Shown here one piece after another: positions 7,454-14,901 of a stretch of 64,000 bases of DNA; position 1 is the first letter of the stretch, and the number at the start of each line of letters is the position of its first letter. The stretch is from Arthrobacter dokdonellae. GTDB taxonomy: Bacteria; Actinomycetota; Actinomycetes; Actinomycetales; Micrococcaceae. Where the stretch lies: positions 1,364,001 through 1,428,000 of the forward strand of contig NZ_CP029642.1 of NCBI RefSeq assembly GCF_003268655.1, in the 5' to 3' direction. The position numbers and the translations under genes were made by a program. The notes beneath the pieces were generated by a model. That model saw only the letters and a program-made list of their open reading frames with translations. It did no database searches and was not told where the DNA came from.

Positions 7454-8806
7454 ATGAACACCACCGCTTTTGATTCCCAGCTCTTCCGCAACATGTTCGG
7501 CACCCCGGCGATGCGCGACATTTTTTCCGACACCGCCTACATCGCCCGCATCATCGACACCGAGACGGCCCTGGCCCGGGCCCAGGCGCGCGTCGGCGTG
7601 ATTCCGGCGGTGGCCGCGGGGCAGATCACCGAGAAGGCCAACGTCGAGACGCTGGACATGGACCGCCTCCGCGAGGAAACGGAAATCGTAGGCTACCCCA
7701 TCCTGCCCATCGTCAAGCAGTTGGCCGAACAGTGTGGGGACGCCGGCGGCTATGTGCATTGGGGCGCCACCACGCAGGACATCATGGACACCGCCGTCAT
7801 GCTCCAGTGCAAGGCCGGGGTGGAACTGCTGTCCGGCCAGCTGGACGGCGTGCGCAGGGCCCTGGTCCGGCTGGCCGCGGAGCACATCGACACTGTCGCC
7901 GCCGGGCGCACCCACCTCCAGCACGCCCTGCCGGTGACATTTGGGTACCGCTGCGCCGTGTGGCTCTCGGCGCTGGACCGGCATGCGGAACGGCTGCAGC
8001 AGGCACGGGAGCGGGACCTGATGGTCCAGTTCGGCGGGGCGGCCGGGACGCTGGCGTCGCTGGGGGAGGGGCCCGAAGGGCTGGCCGTCCGCGCTGAGCT
8101 GGCCGCCGAGCTGGGCCTGCGCGATCCCGAAATCACCTGGCACGTGGCGCGGGACGGGCTCGCCGAGCTGGTCTCGCTGTTCGCCAACATTGGCGGGTCC
8201 CTGGGCAAGATCGCCTGGGACGTCACGATGATGTGCTCCTCCGAATACGGGGAGCTGGCCGAACCCTTCGTGAACGGCCGCGGCGCCAGCTCCACCATGC
8301 CTCAGAAGCGCAACCCGATCTCGAGCGAGCTGATGCTGGCCGCCGGCAAGCTGCTGCGCGAGAAGTCCTCGGTCATGCTGGATGCGCTGATGCAGGACTT
8401 TGAGCGGGCCACCGGACCCTGGCACCTGGAGTGGGCCACGATTCCGGAGGCATTCCTGCTGCTGGCCAGCTCCCTGCACCAGGCAGAGTTCATGCTCTCC
8501 GGCCTCGAGGTTGACGTGGACCGCATGTACCAAAACACGCAGTTGACGCACGGACTCATAGTGGCCGAGGCCGTCATGATGGCCATCGCCCCCGTCCTGG
8601 GACGGCAGGAGGCGCACGAGGTGATCTACGAGGCCTGCCGCGCCGCCATCGAGTCTAAGGGCGAGCTGAAGGCCGAGCTGCTCAAGCACGAGGACTTGGT
8701 GCGCCAGCTCGGCGCCGATCGGATCGCCGAACTATGCGAACCGGCTGGCTACCTTGGCAGCGCCAAGACCATGACCCGGCAAGTGGTGGACGGCCTGGCA
8801 CGGTAA
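7454..8806 (+). CDS. Fumarase/aspartase-superfamily lyase (PcaB/adenylosuccinate-lyase-like)
   Basis: This 450-residue enzyme belongs to the class II fumarase/aspartase superfamily, which eliminates fumarate or a related acid from its substrate. Conserved blocks are GGYVHWGATTQDIMD (98-112), GRTHLQHALP (151-160) and the signature loop GASSTMPQKRNPIS (277-290) with the catalytic Ser near 279-280. It is closest in look to 3-carboxy-cis,cis-muconate cycloisomerase and adenylosuccinate-lyase-like proteins. No other protocatechuate or purine genes are adjacent. Its place behind a GntR-controlled dicarboxylate symporter suggests a C-N or C-O lyase acting on an imported dicarboxylate conjugate; that is inference. 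Confidence 0.85.
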   Translation: MNTTAFDSQLFRNMFGTPAMRDIFSDTAYIARIIDTETALARAQARVGVIPAVAAGQITEKANVETLDMDRLREETEIVGYPILPIVKQLAEQCGDAGGYVHWGATTQDIMDTAVMLQCKAGVELLSGQLDGVRRALVRLAAEHIDTVAAGRTHLQHALPVTFGYRCAVWLSALDRHAERLQQARERDLMVQFGGAAGTLASLGEGPEGLAVRAELAAELGLRDPEITWHVARDGLAELVSLFANIGGSLGKIAWDVTMMCSSEYGELAEPFVNGRGASSTMPQKRNPISSELMLAAGKLLREKSSVMLDALMQDFERATGPWHLEWATIPEAFLLLASSLHQAEFMLSGLEVDVDRMYQNTQLTHGLIVAEAVMMAIAPVLGRQEAHEVIYEACRAAIESKGELKAELLKHEDLVRQLGADRIAELCEPAGYLGSAKTMTRQVVDGLAR

Positions 8807-8824
8807 CGGGCCCGCGGACCCGCC

Positions 8825-8899
8825 CCGGTGGTCGAGCTTGTCGCCGGTGGTCGAGCTTGTCGAGACCTGGGTTTCGACAAGCTCGATCTCAGTCACCGG
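8825..8899. repeat. REP-like element with tandem half and inverted partner
   Basis: A 19-bp unit CCGGTGGTCGAGCTTGTCG occurs twice head to tail (8825-8843, 8844-8862). It is followed by an inverted partner TTTCGACAAGCTCGATC and CAGTCACCGG. It fills most of the 226-bp gap between the lyase and the next gene. Confidence 0.65.
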
Positions 8900-9032
8900 T
8901 TCCCCGCCGTCGCCAAACGACTTTGTCAGACCCTCCTCCTACATTGATGTCAGGTGCCGGATCCGCCAGGATCCTGTGCCGGCAGGGGGCAGTGGTTGCC
9001 TCCTCGCATCACTCGATATCAGGAGCACCAAC

Positions 9033-9929
9033 ATGGGGAATGAATCTTTGGACCAGCAGCAAGGGTCCGTCTATGTGCCGCCGTCGGATCTGCCGCCATC
9101 AACGACGCTGCCAACCGGAGGGCCCGGCCTCCCGCCCGAGCCGTTCGCACCGCAGCCGGCGTCCGCCGGTGACAAGCGTGCCGGCAAGGCACTGGCACTC
9201 ACCGCCCTGATCCTGGCCATCGTGTCTCTCCTGCTGTGCTGGATACCGATCGTGAACAACCTCGTGTTCTTCCTGGGTCTGCTGGCCCTGGGATTCGCCA
9301 TCCCGGCCCTGATCATCGCTGTGAGGAAGAAGTCCAGGGCCAAGGGCATGTCTATCGTTGCGCTGGTGATCGCAGTGGTTTCCCTGGTTGGCGTCCTCGC
9401 CTCGCAGGCATACTACGTTTCCGTGATCGACGGCGTCAGCAAGGCAGTCAGCGACAGCGCGGACGGTGTTGTGGATGCCCCCGCAAAGGATCAGAAGAAG
9501 GCCGAAACTGCTGCACTCGCCCTGGGTGCCACCGCGAAAGTCGGAAGCGAGTACGACGTTTCCATCAAAAGCGTCAATGTCAACGCCGGAGACGCGATTG
9601 CTGCTGCCAACCAGTTCAACGAGCCGGCCAAGGGCCAATACGTTTTGGTCGATGTCGACGTAAAGTATGTCGGCGACAAGGAGGGCAATCCGTGGGTCGA
9701 CCTCGGCATAAAGTTTGTGGGCAGCGACGCCCGTCAATATTCCAGCAGCACCTGCAACGCCACCACGGCCAAGCCGGGCAGCTCGGTACCGACCCTTGAG
9801 AATGGCGGGACGGGCGAGTACCAGGTGTGCATGGACGTCCCTGCAGCAGCGGTTGCCGGGGCGAAGGTTTACGTCGAGCCCACGTTCTCTCTGGCGCAGA
9901 ATCAGCGCGTCTACTGGAACACCAAGTAG
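9033..9929 (+). CDS. Membrane-anchored DUF4190/DUF4352-like protein
   Basis: This 298-residue protein starts at an ATG with AGGAG eight bases upstream. A Pro-rich cytoplasmic N-terminus is followed by two or three transmembrane helices (about 52-125, DUF4190-like, with conserved LALTALILAIVSLL). A short linker then leads to an extracytoplasmic C-terminal domain (about 160-298). That domain has the DUF4352 look: GSEYDVSIKSV at its start, YVLVDVDVKYVGD, and two Cys (in SSTCNA and YQVCMD) that may form a disulfide. Such proteins are common in actinobacteria; the function is unknown. Confidence 0.8.
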   Translation: MGNESLDQQQGSVYVPPSDLPPSTTLPTGGPGLPPEPFAPQPASAGDKRAGKALALTALILAIVSLLLCWIPIVNNLVFFLGLLALGFAIPALIIAVRKKSRAKGMSIVALVIAVVSLVGVLASQAYYVSVIDGVSKAVSDSADGVVDAPAKDQKKAETAALALGATAKVGSEYDVSIKSVNVNAGDAIAAANQFNEPAKGQYVLVDVDVKYVGDKEGNPWVDLGIKFVGSDARQYSSSTCNATTAKPGSSVPTLENGGTGEYQVCMDVPAAAVAGAKVYVEPTFSLAQNQRVYWNTK

Positions 9930-10013
9930 GTCAGGCCCCTGCATATTCGTTGACGGCGCGGAGGACTGGCCATTCGGGGCCAGCCCGCCACCTTCATGTC
10001 CAGGCTGCAACGC

Positions 10014-10355
10014 TCACATCGATGCGTACACAATGAAGCCGAACACCACCAGGACGAACGTTCCCAACGCGATCCACCATTTGCGGCCGCCCCGCACCAC
10101 GGCCAGGCCAAGCATGGGCGGGCACGCCACCATGGCTGCCAGGATGATCACACCTGCCATGCCGGCCGCGGGCTGTGGCTTCGGCGTGGTGCAGTCCAGA
10201 AAGCATCCGGAAAACGACGCCGCCGTCAGGAATAAGGCGATGAATGCCGGGAAGGCAAGTATCACCCATCCGGCCAGCGTGATGACGACGCCCCACCCGA
10301 CCGAAGGGCGTTTGGGTGCCGTTTCGGCCGGCCCGTGGGCTGGGGAAGGGGCCAT
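10014..10355 (-). CDS. Small three-helix membrane protein
   Basis: This 113-residue protein of unknown function has three predicted membrane helices (about 20-47, 65-85 and 90-112). A GWGVVITLAGWVILAFPAF stretch is shared with the protein at 11082-11474 (ITLVGWLLLAYPAV). Both have the same three-helix plan with a G/R-rich turn before the last helix (GLAVVRGGRKWW and GLAVSRRRRGMW). They are probably paralogues separated by one gene. Confidence 0.65.
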   Translation of the reverse strand: MAPSPAHGPAETAPKRPSVGWGVVITLAGWVILAFPAFIALFLTAASFSGCFLDCTTPKPQPAAGMAGVIILAAMVACPPMLGLAVVRGGRKWWIALGTFVLVVFGFIVYASM

Positions 10356-10483
10356 GGCAACTTTGTATCAGCTGTCCCCGTTTTAGTCTACCGAGTGGAT
10401 AAACCGACGCCGTGGACCTGCGACGGGCTGTGGCCGCCTCGGGTCATGGCTGGGCAGGCGCGGACGCCAGCATGCCGGGTGGG

Positions 10484-10954
10484 TCAGGGCTTCCAGACCA
10501 TCAGGACCACCACGGCCACCAGCAGAAGTGCCGACAGTCCCGAGCCCATCGCGACGCGCGGATATTCCCGGGACTTGACGACGGCGGCAGCGGAACCACC
10601 CTGACCGACGGTGGGTCCGGCGTCGGGAAACTCTTCGGCAGCCCGATGCAGCGCGGGGACCACCACGGCCAGGTTGATGGCCAACGCGACGGCGTACAGG
10701 ATGATCGAGATGAGGATCCACGGCGTCGTGAAGGACAGGTTGTCGCTCTTCTCCGCCATGCCCATGGCGCCAAACCCGAAGAACACCACGATCAGTGACA
10801 GCAGCGAGTACAGGTTCACGCTCTTCGCCAGGGACGCGGTCTGGCCGGCGTCGCGTGCCCGGAGTGACTTCAGTGCCGTCATGGGCAGTATCGCCATCGG
10901 CCCCACCAGGAACACGGCTGCCACCACATGCAAAATAATCATTACGGTATCCAT
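10484..10954 (-). CDS. DUF2269-like four-helix membrane protein
   Basis: This 156-residue integral membrane protein has four hydrophobic helices. It begins with IILHVVAAVFLVGPMAILPM, typical of DUF2269-type proteins (integral membrane proteins of unknown function, some related to CopD-like domains). The ATG at 10954 is preferred because the protein then starts directly at helix 1; the upstream extension is hydrophilic. It lies between two paralogous small membrane proteins on the same strand. Confidence 0.7.
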   Translation of the reverse strand: MDTVMIILHVVAAVFLVGPMAILPMTALKSLRARDAGQTASLAKSVNLYSLLSLIVVFFGFGAMGMAEKSDNLSFTTPWILISIILYAVALAINLAVVVPALHRAAEEFPDAGPTVGQGGSAAAVVKSREYPRVAMGSGLSALLLVAVVVLMVWKP

Positions 10955-11081
10955 TAAGAATCGCCTTTCAATTGTTTCCGGCCTGCTGCCTTGTCTCCAG
11001 TCAACACCAGCCGGCCCAGATTGGTGGCCCCATCGGGCATGTCCTGACCGATGGGATCCCGACAAGCCCGATCACCGGCGG

Positions 11082-11474
11082 TCAGGCGAGCGGGATGATC
11101 CAGTTCACGAGCAGGTAGACCACGGCGACGACCGTCAGGACCCACGTGACAACCGCGCCGACCCACATGCCGCGGCGGCGCCGGCTGACTGCCAGTCCGG
11201 TGAGCAGCGGGGCGGCGACCATGCACAGCACGGCGGACAGGCCTGCGACGCCGGCCACCACGGAGCCCGCCGTTGCCGGGCTCGATGCCGTGCCGGCCAT
11301 CAACAGGACGGACAAAAGCGCCAGGAGCACGGCCGGGTAAGCCAGTAAAAGCCAGCCGACCAGGGTGATGCCCACAATCCACAAGACGGACCGGCGGGGC
11401 CTGGCGTCCGCAGCAATGGAGGTGACGGACACAGGCAGGCGCTGTGAGGGGACGAAGTGCTGGCGTCGGCTCAT
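11082..11474 (-). CDS. Small three-helix membrane protein, paralogue of the one at 10014
   Basis: This 130-residue protein has a hydrophilic start, then three membrane helices. It shares ITLxGWxxLAxPA and GLAVxRxxRxxW with the 113-residue protein at 10014-10355. The function is unknown. The ATG at 11474 is the first start that gives a paralogue-like N-terminus. The 186 bp beyond it, up to the toxin remnant, hold no gene I can support. Confidence 0.65.
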   Translation of the reverse strand: MSRRQHFVPSQRLPVSVTSIAADARPRRSVLWIVGITLVGWLLLAYPAVLLALLSVLLMAGTASSPATAGSVVAGVAGLSAVLCMVAAPLLTGLAVSRRRRGMWVGAVVTWVLTVVAVVYLLVNWIIPLA

Positions 11475-11660
11475 GGTCCATTTGTAGCAGGCGAAGCTAG
11501 GCGGTTGCTGTGCAGGGCTGCTGGTTCGCCAGCCAAGGCGAAGTACAGGATCACGCAGGCTCTGGGGATGCCGGTCCAGAGTGGGGCCTTCCAGATGTCG
11601 CGCTCGAGGTGTATCTACCAGTAGGCCCCGGCGTTGCGGCATGCGGGGATTCGGAGCCGT

Positions 11661-11946
11661 TTATGCCGCAGAGAGATTGCCAAGGACGCGGCGTGCCCTG
11701 TCCCGCGGCGCCGGGTCAAGTGCGAGCCAGTGGTCTGAGTTCTTGTCCTTCAAGGCCTTGGCCAGAGTTGAGATTCGGAAACGGTCGCTGCCGGCGAAGG
11801 TGCCCGCAAGTGCCCGGGGGTATCAGGCCGCCTACCAGCGTCCAAGTGTCGGAGGCGGCAACGGCGGCCAACTCCGCGACCTGGGGCCACGGGTGGGCCC
11901 AATATTCCGCGGGCATGGTGATGTGGTGATGAAGCCGTTCTGTCAC
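11661..11946 (-). pseudogene. Deleted nucleotidyltransferase-type (AbiEii-like) toxin gene
   Basis: A GTG start at 11946 with AGAAAGG upstream encodes an N-terminus (HHHITMPAEYWAHPW, then SDTWTLVGGL) like actinobacterial AbiEii-type nucleotidyltransferases. Right after VGGL the frame changes. In another minus frame a C-terminal end appears (TFAGSDRFRISTLAKAL, then DPAPRDRARRVLGNL), ending at TAA 11661-11663. The roughly 150+ residues expected between them, including the rest of the catalytic core, are gone. The partner gene 17 bp upstream is intact. Family assignment rests on short segments. Confidence 0.6.
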
Positions 11947-11962
11947 GATAACGCCTTTCTGG

Positions 11963-12694
11963 TCATGCCTTTCTGGTCAAGGCTGCGATGCGTTCGAGCA
12001 GCAGCCGTTCGGCTTGACTGCGGGTGCGCGGGGCGCCGTCGTCCAGCATGTCCAGCGCCACCGCCGTCTTCGGTACGCCGTTGGCCTGCAGCCAGGCAAA
12101 GCGCTCCGATGTCACAGTTCGGATCTTGAAAGGTCCCGCGGGGGTCGGCGACAGGGAGTACTTGGCGATCAGCCCGGGCAGCCGGCCGTCGGAAACGTAT
12201 CCGTCCACGTCGTGGCCAAACGAGACAACGCCGGACGGCCCGGACCCGGCACCCTCGGAAAGCGCCTGCAGCCCGGAGGCCAGGATTTCCTGCATCAGGC
12301 ATGCGGCGTCCCCGGCAAGGCCCTCGAAGGTCTGCAGTCTTGCCCTGCCCCCGGCCAGCCACGTCAGCCGGTCCACACCAATGCCGTCCATCCGGCGGCG
12401 GAGCCGGGACAGGGCTGCCGGCTCGAGGCCGGAGTCGCGATTGTCCAGCAGCGATATCGCGGCCCATGCCGTCCTTTCGCTCCACCGCCGGCCCGTGTGC
12501 GCGCTTGGGGACCATCCTTTGTTGGCGGCCGACTGGCGGCTCCGCGCCACCACCTGGCGGCGGTCCAGAACCCAGACCGGACCCATCCTGCCCAGCGGCA
12601 TGAGCTGTCCGGTGCTGACGAGCGCGCGTACCCGTCGCGTCGACATCCCGAGGATCATTGCGGCCTCGGAGGTGGTGATTGAGTCTGACTCCAT
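11963..12694 (-). CDS. Helix-turn-helix protein, likely antitoxin partner
   Basis: This 243-residue protein starts with an excisionase/MerR-like HTH (about 5-50, SITTSEAAMILGMSTRRVRALVSTGQ split over two helices, then a VWVLDRR wing). A conserved C-terminal domain follows (about 110-243), including ALDMLDDGAPRTRSQAERLL. In actinobacteria such genes sit just upstream of AbiEii-like nucleotidyltransferase genes, as here, where the toxin has been deleted. The inferred role is DNA-binding antitoxin/autoregulator, now orphaned. Confidence 0.6.
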   Translation of the reverse strand: MESDSITTSEAAMILGMSTRRVRALVSTGQLMPLGRMGPVWVLDRRQVVARSRQSAANKGWSPSAHTGRRWSERTAWAAISLLDNRDSGLEPAALSRLRRRMDGIGVDRLTWLAGGRARLQTFEGLAGDAACLMQEILASGLQALSEGAGSGPSGVVSFGHDVDGYVSDGRLPGLIAKYSLSPTPAGPFKIRTVTSERFAWLQANGVPKTAVALDMLDDGAPRTRSQAERLLLERIAALTRKA

Positions 12695-12841
12695 GCAAGA
12701 AATATACCGTCTGCGGATCATTTGTGACAACGAGCCTCTCCGCCCCGAACCCCCCGCCCGGGCACCCGGGCGGGCTCCGGCGTCGGACTTGGCGGCGGCC
12801 GCCGTGGCACAATGAGGGGCAACGAGGGTGAGGGGGCGTTG

Positions 12842-14491
12842 ATGGCGTATCCGATGTCGAGGGCGTTGCCGGGCTCCGGGCGGATTCCGCTGCCCGCCTC
12901 GCCCGTGGTGTGGGACGGCTATGTCCGCAAGACCCGGCGCGCGCTGGTGATGGTGGGGCTGCTCTGGGCGCTGGCTGTGGCGATGCTCGGGTTCTTCTCG
13001 CCGTTTCACCTGGCGAACACGCTGGAGGATCCGGCCCTGTTCATTCCGGCGCTGCTCTTTGTGGTGGGCGTGGTGGGCGCGCTGGCCGTGGGCCCGGACA
13101 TCGGCGCGAACTTCAAGCACGTCATGGGCTACGGGTACCTGAAGCAGACGTCAGCCGTCCACAGCAGCACCATCGCCCCGCACCGGGCCCGTCGCGTCAC
13201 GTCCGCTGCCGTGCTTGGCGGACTCCTGCTGGGCTGCGCGGCAGCGGCGGTGATCCGCATCGTCTCCGGCGACGGGCTCGAGGCCCTCCTGCTCGCCAGC
13301 CTGGCGGTCCTGCTGCTCATCCCCGCGCGAAGCATGGTCCGGCACGCGCGCATCCTCTGGCGCCAGGCCCAGGACGAGCGCGGGCTGCTGGCCGTCCTGA
13401 TTGACGACGGCGACCATTCCGTTGGGCGGGTGGTCTCGGTGACTTCGGAGAAGCGTTGGGTGGACGGCATGGCCCTGTTCCATGTGGAGCTTGAGCACTC
13501 GGCCGGCGGGCGCGAGGACGTCACGCGCGTGCGGCTCCTGGCCTACCCGGTGTGGGCGCCGGCCGAAGGCAACGAATACGACGTGTGGACCGATCCGCAA
13601 CGGCCCTTCGACAAGGACAGGACCCTGATCGAGCGCCGCTATGTGGGGCAGGAGTTTGCCGACTTCAGCTCGGCACCGGCGCCGCTGGACCATGAGCCGT
13701 CACGGATCATCGCCGCGGGTGCCGCGGGTGCCGCGGGTGCCGCGGGTGCCGCGGGTGCCGCGGGTGCCGCGGGTGCCGCGGGTGCCGCGGGTGCCGCGGG
13801 TGCTGCGGGTGCTGCGGGCGCCGACGCGGGTGCCGGCGCGGGCGCGGCGCGCCCTCCGGCGTCGTCGGGGACGCGGGGCGTGGACGGCCGGGTCGCACCG
13901 CCATGGATGTCCCGTGAAAGCAAGTCCGTCCAGGCCGTGCCGGCGGCCCGGGCGCGGCGGGCCCGGCGGCTCTTGGCACTGCCCCCGCTGGTCATTGCCG
14001 CCCTGGCCGTTGCGGGCGCGCTTTTGGTGCCTCCCATGGTCGACGCCGTCCCGTGGTGGACCCTAGCGGCGCTGGGGCTGTATGCCGTGCTGACCGTGGT
14101 CAACGCCGGCGTGTATTGGCAGTTCATGGTCCGCAGCCGGTGGGCCGTCCGCTCCGGCATCTCCTTTGGCGCCACGGAATCCGCGGTGTTCGTCGGGTTC
14201 TTCGCCGCGGGCTTTTGCGTGCTGTCCACTCCGTCGCTGGTGGACGGGCCCGTGCATGGCACGGCGCCGTGGACGCCGGCCCACTACCTGGTGGGCGCTG
14301 CCCTGCTGGGCGCCCTGCTGGTGTTCGAGTGGGCGTTCAGCAGCACCGCCTGGGCGCTGAACCACCTCAACGCCGAATTTGCCGCGCCGGCCGAAGTGGT
14401 CCAGGAGGCGCTCACCGGCCATGACCCCCACGGCATTGACCGGCTCGAGGCCCGCTACGGTTACCGGGCCGGCGTGCTGCTGTGTGGATAG
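12842..14491 (+). CDS. Multi-helix membrane protein with AAG-repeat linker
   Basis: This membrane protein of about 549 residues has no recognised family. Two N-terminal helix pairs (about 37-90 and 125-165) are followed by a soluble domain (175-270) with alternating hydrophobic strands. A low-complexity linker has 12 Ala-Ala-Gly units encoded by a 9-bp minisatellite, and four more helices follow (about 380-500). The ATG at 12842 was chosen over one 30 bp upstream because of the purine-rich GAGGGGG before it. The linker probably tethers two membrane halves and can vary in length without frameshift. Confidence 0.7.
   Translation: MAYPMSRALPGSGRIPLPASPVVWDGYVRKTRRALVMVGLLWALAVAMLGFFSPFHLANTLEDPALFIPALLFVVGVVGALAVGPDIGANFKHVMGYGYLKQTSAVHSSTIAPHRARRVTSAAVLGGLLLGCAAAAVIRIVSGDGLEALLLASLAVLLLIPARSMVRHARILWRQAQDERGLLAVLIDDGDHSVGRVVSVTSEKRWVDGMALFHVELEHSAGGREDVTRVRLLAYPVWAPAEGNEYDVWTDPQRPFDKDRTLIERRYVGQEFADFSSAPAPLDHEPSRIIAAGAAGAAGAAGAAGAAGAAGAAGAAGAAGAAGAAGADAGAGAGAARPPASSGTRGVDGRVAPPWMSRESKSVQAVPAARARRARRLLALPPLVIAALAVAGALLVPPMVDAVPWWTLAALGLYAVLTVVNAGVYWQFMVRSRWAVRSGISFGATESAVFVGFFAAGFCVLSTPSLVDGPVHGTAPWTPAHYLVGAALLGALLVFEWAFSSTAWALNHLNAEFAAPAEVVQEALTGHDPHGIDRLEARYGYRAGVLLCG
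13712..13819 (+). repeat. 9-bp minisatellite (12 units) within a coding region
   Basis: Ten perfect tandem copies of GCCGCGGGT (13712-13801) are followed by two variants, GCTGCGGGT and GCTGCGGGC. The unit is a multiple of three and encodes Ala-Ala-Gly, so slippage changes linker length without breaking the frame. The repeat also opens long frames on the opposite strand, which are artefacts. Confidence 0.95.
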
Positions 14492-14510
14492 CGGCGCATA
14501 GGCTGGAGGC

Positions 14511-14901
14511 ATGATCCTCATGACCGGTTTTGAACCATTTGGCGGCGAAGGCCTCAACCCGTCCTGGGCGGCTGCCCAGCAGGCCGGTGGGGTATTTCAG
14601 CACGCTGCCGGTCAAGGCGTGCCTGCAGGCGCTCACCCGGGCCGGCATTCCGGCGGAGGTGTCGCAGACGGCCGGGACGTACGTGTGTAACCACGTGTTT
14701 TACGCGCTCATGCACCAGCTGGCCGAGAGGCCAGGGATCAGGGGCGGTTTCGTCCATGTGCCCTACGCGCCGGAACAGCTTTCCGGCCGGCAGCATCCCT
14801 CCATGGAGATTGCCGTGATGGCGCAGGGCCTGGAGGTCATTGCCCGCACGGCGATGTCAACCGGCGCGGACATCAAGCTGGGGGCGGGCGCCACGCACTG
14901 A
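14511..14901 (+). pseudogene. pcp: Pyroglutamyl-peptidase I gene with internal deletion
   Basis: The start encodes MILMTGFEPFGGEGLNPSW, the classic Pcp N-terminus. After about 24 codons the reading shifts, and another frame continues at YFSTLPVKACLQAL, then TAGTYVCNHVFYALMH and GGFVHVPYAPEQ, to the stop at 14899-14901. Normal Pcp is about 215 residues. About 90 residues are missing here, including the catalytic Glu, although the Cys (in TYVCNH) and His (in FVHVPY) segments remain. The 3' end overlaps the convergent phosphotransferase gene by 29 bp. Confidence 0.85.

Noticed and set aside
7397..8689. 430-codon minus-strand frame opposite the lyase
   Set aside because: Composition typical of a shadow frame (His, Gln, Gly, Arg rich); the lyase signature is on the plus strand.
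11500..11640. Minus-strand stretch reading DIWKAPLWTGIPRACVIL
   Set aside because: Looks protein-like but has no start, an in-frame stop close by and no family match I recognise; possibly another decayed gene end, not supportable.
13639..14262. Minus-strand frame rich in Ala-Pro repeats
   Set aside because: Created by the 9-bp minisatellite being open in several frames.
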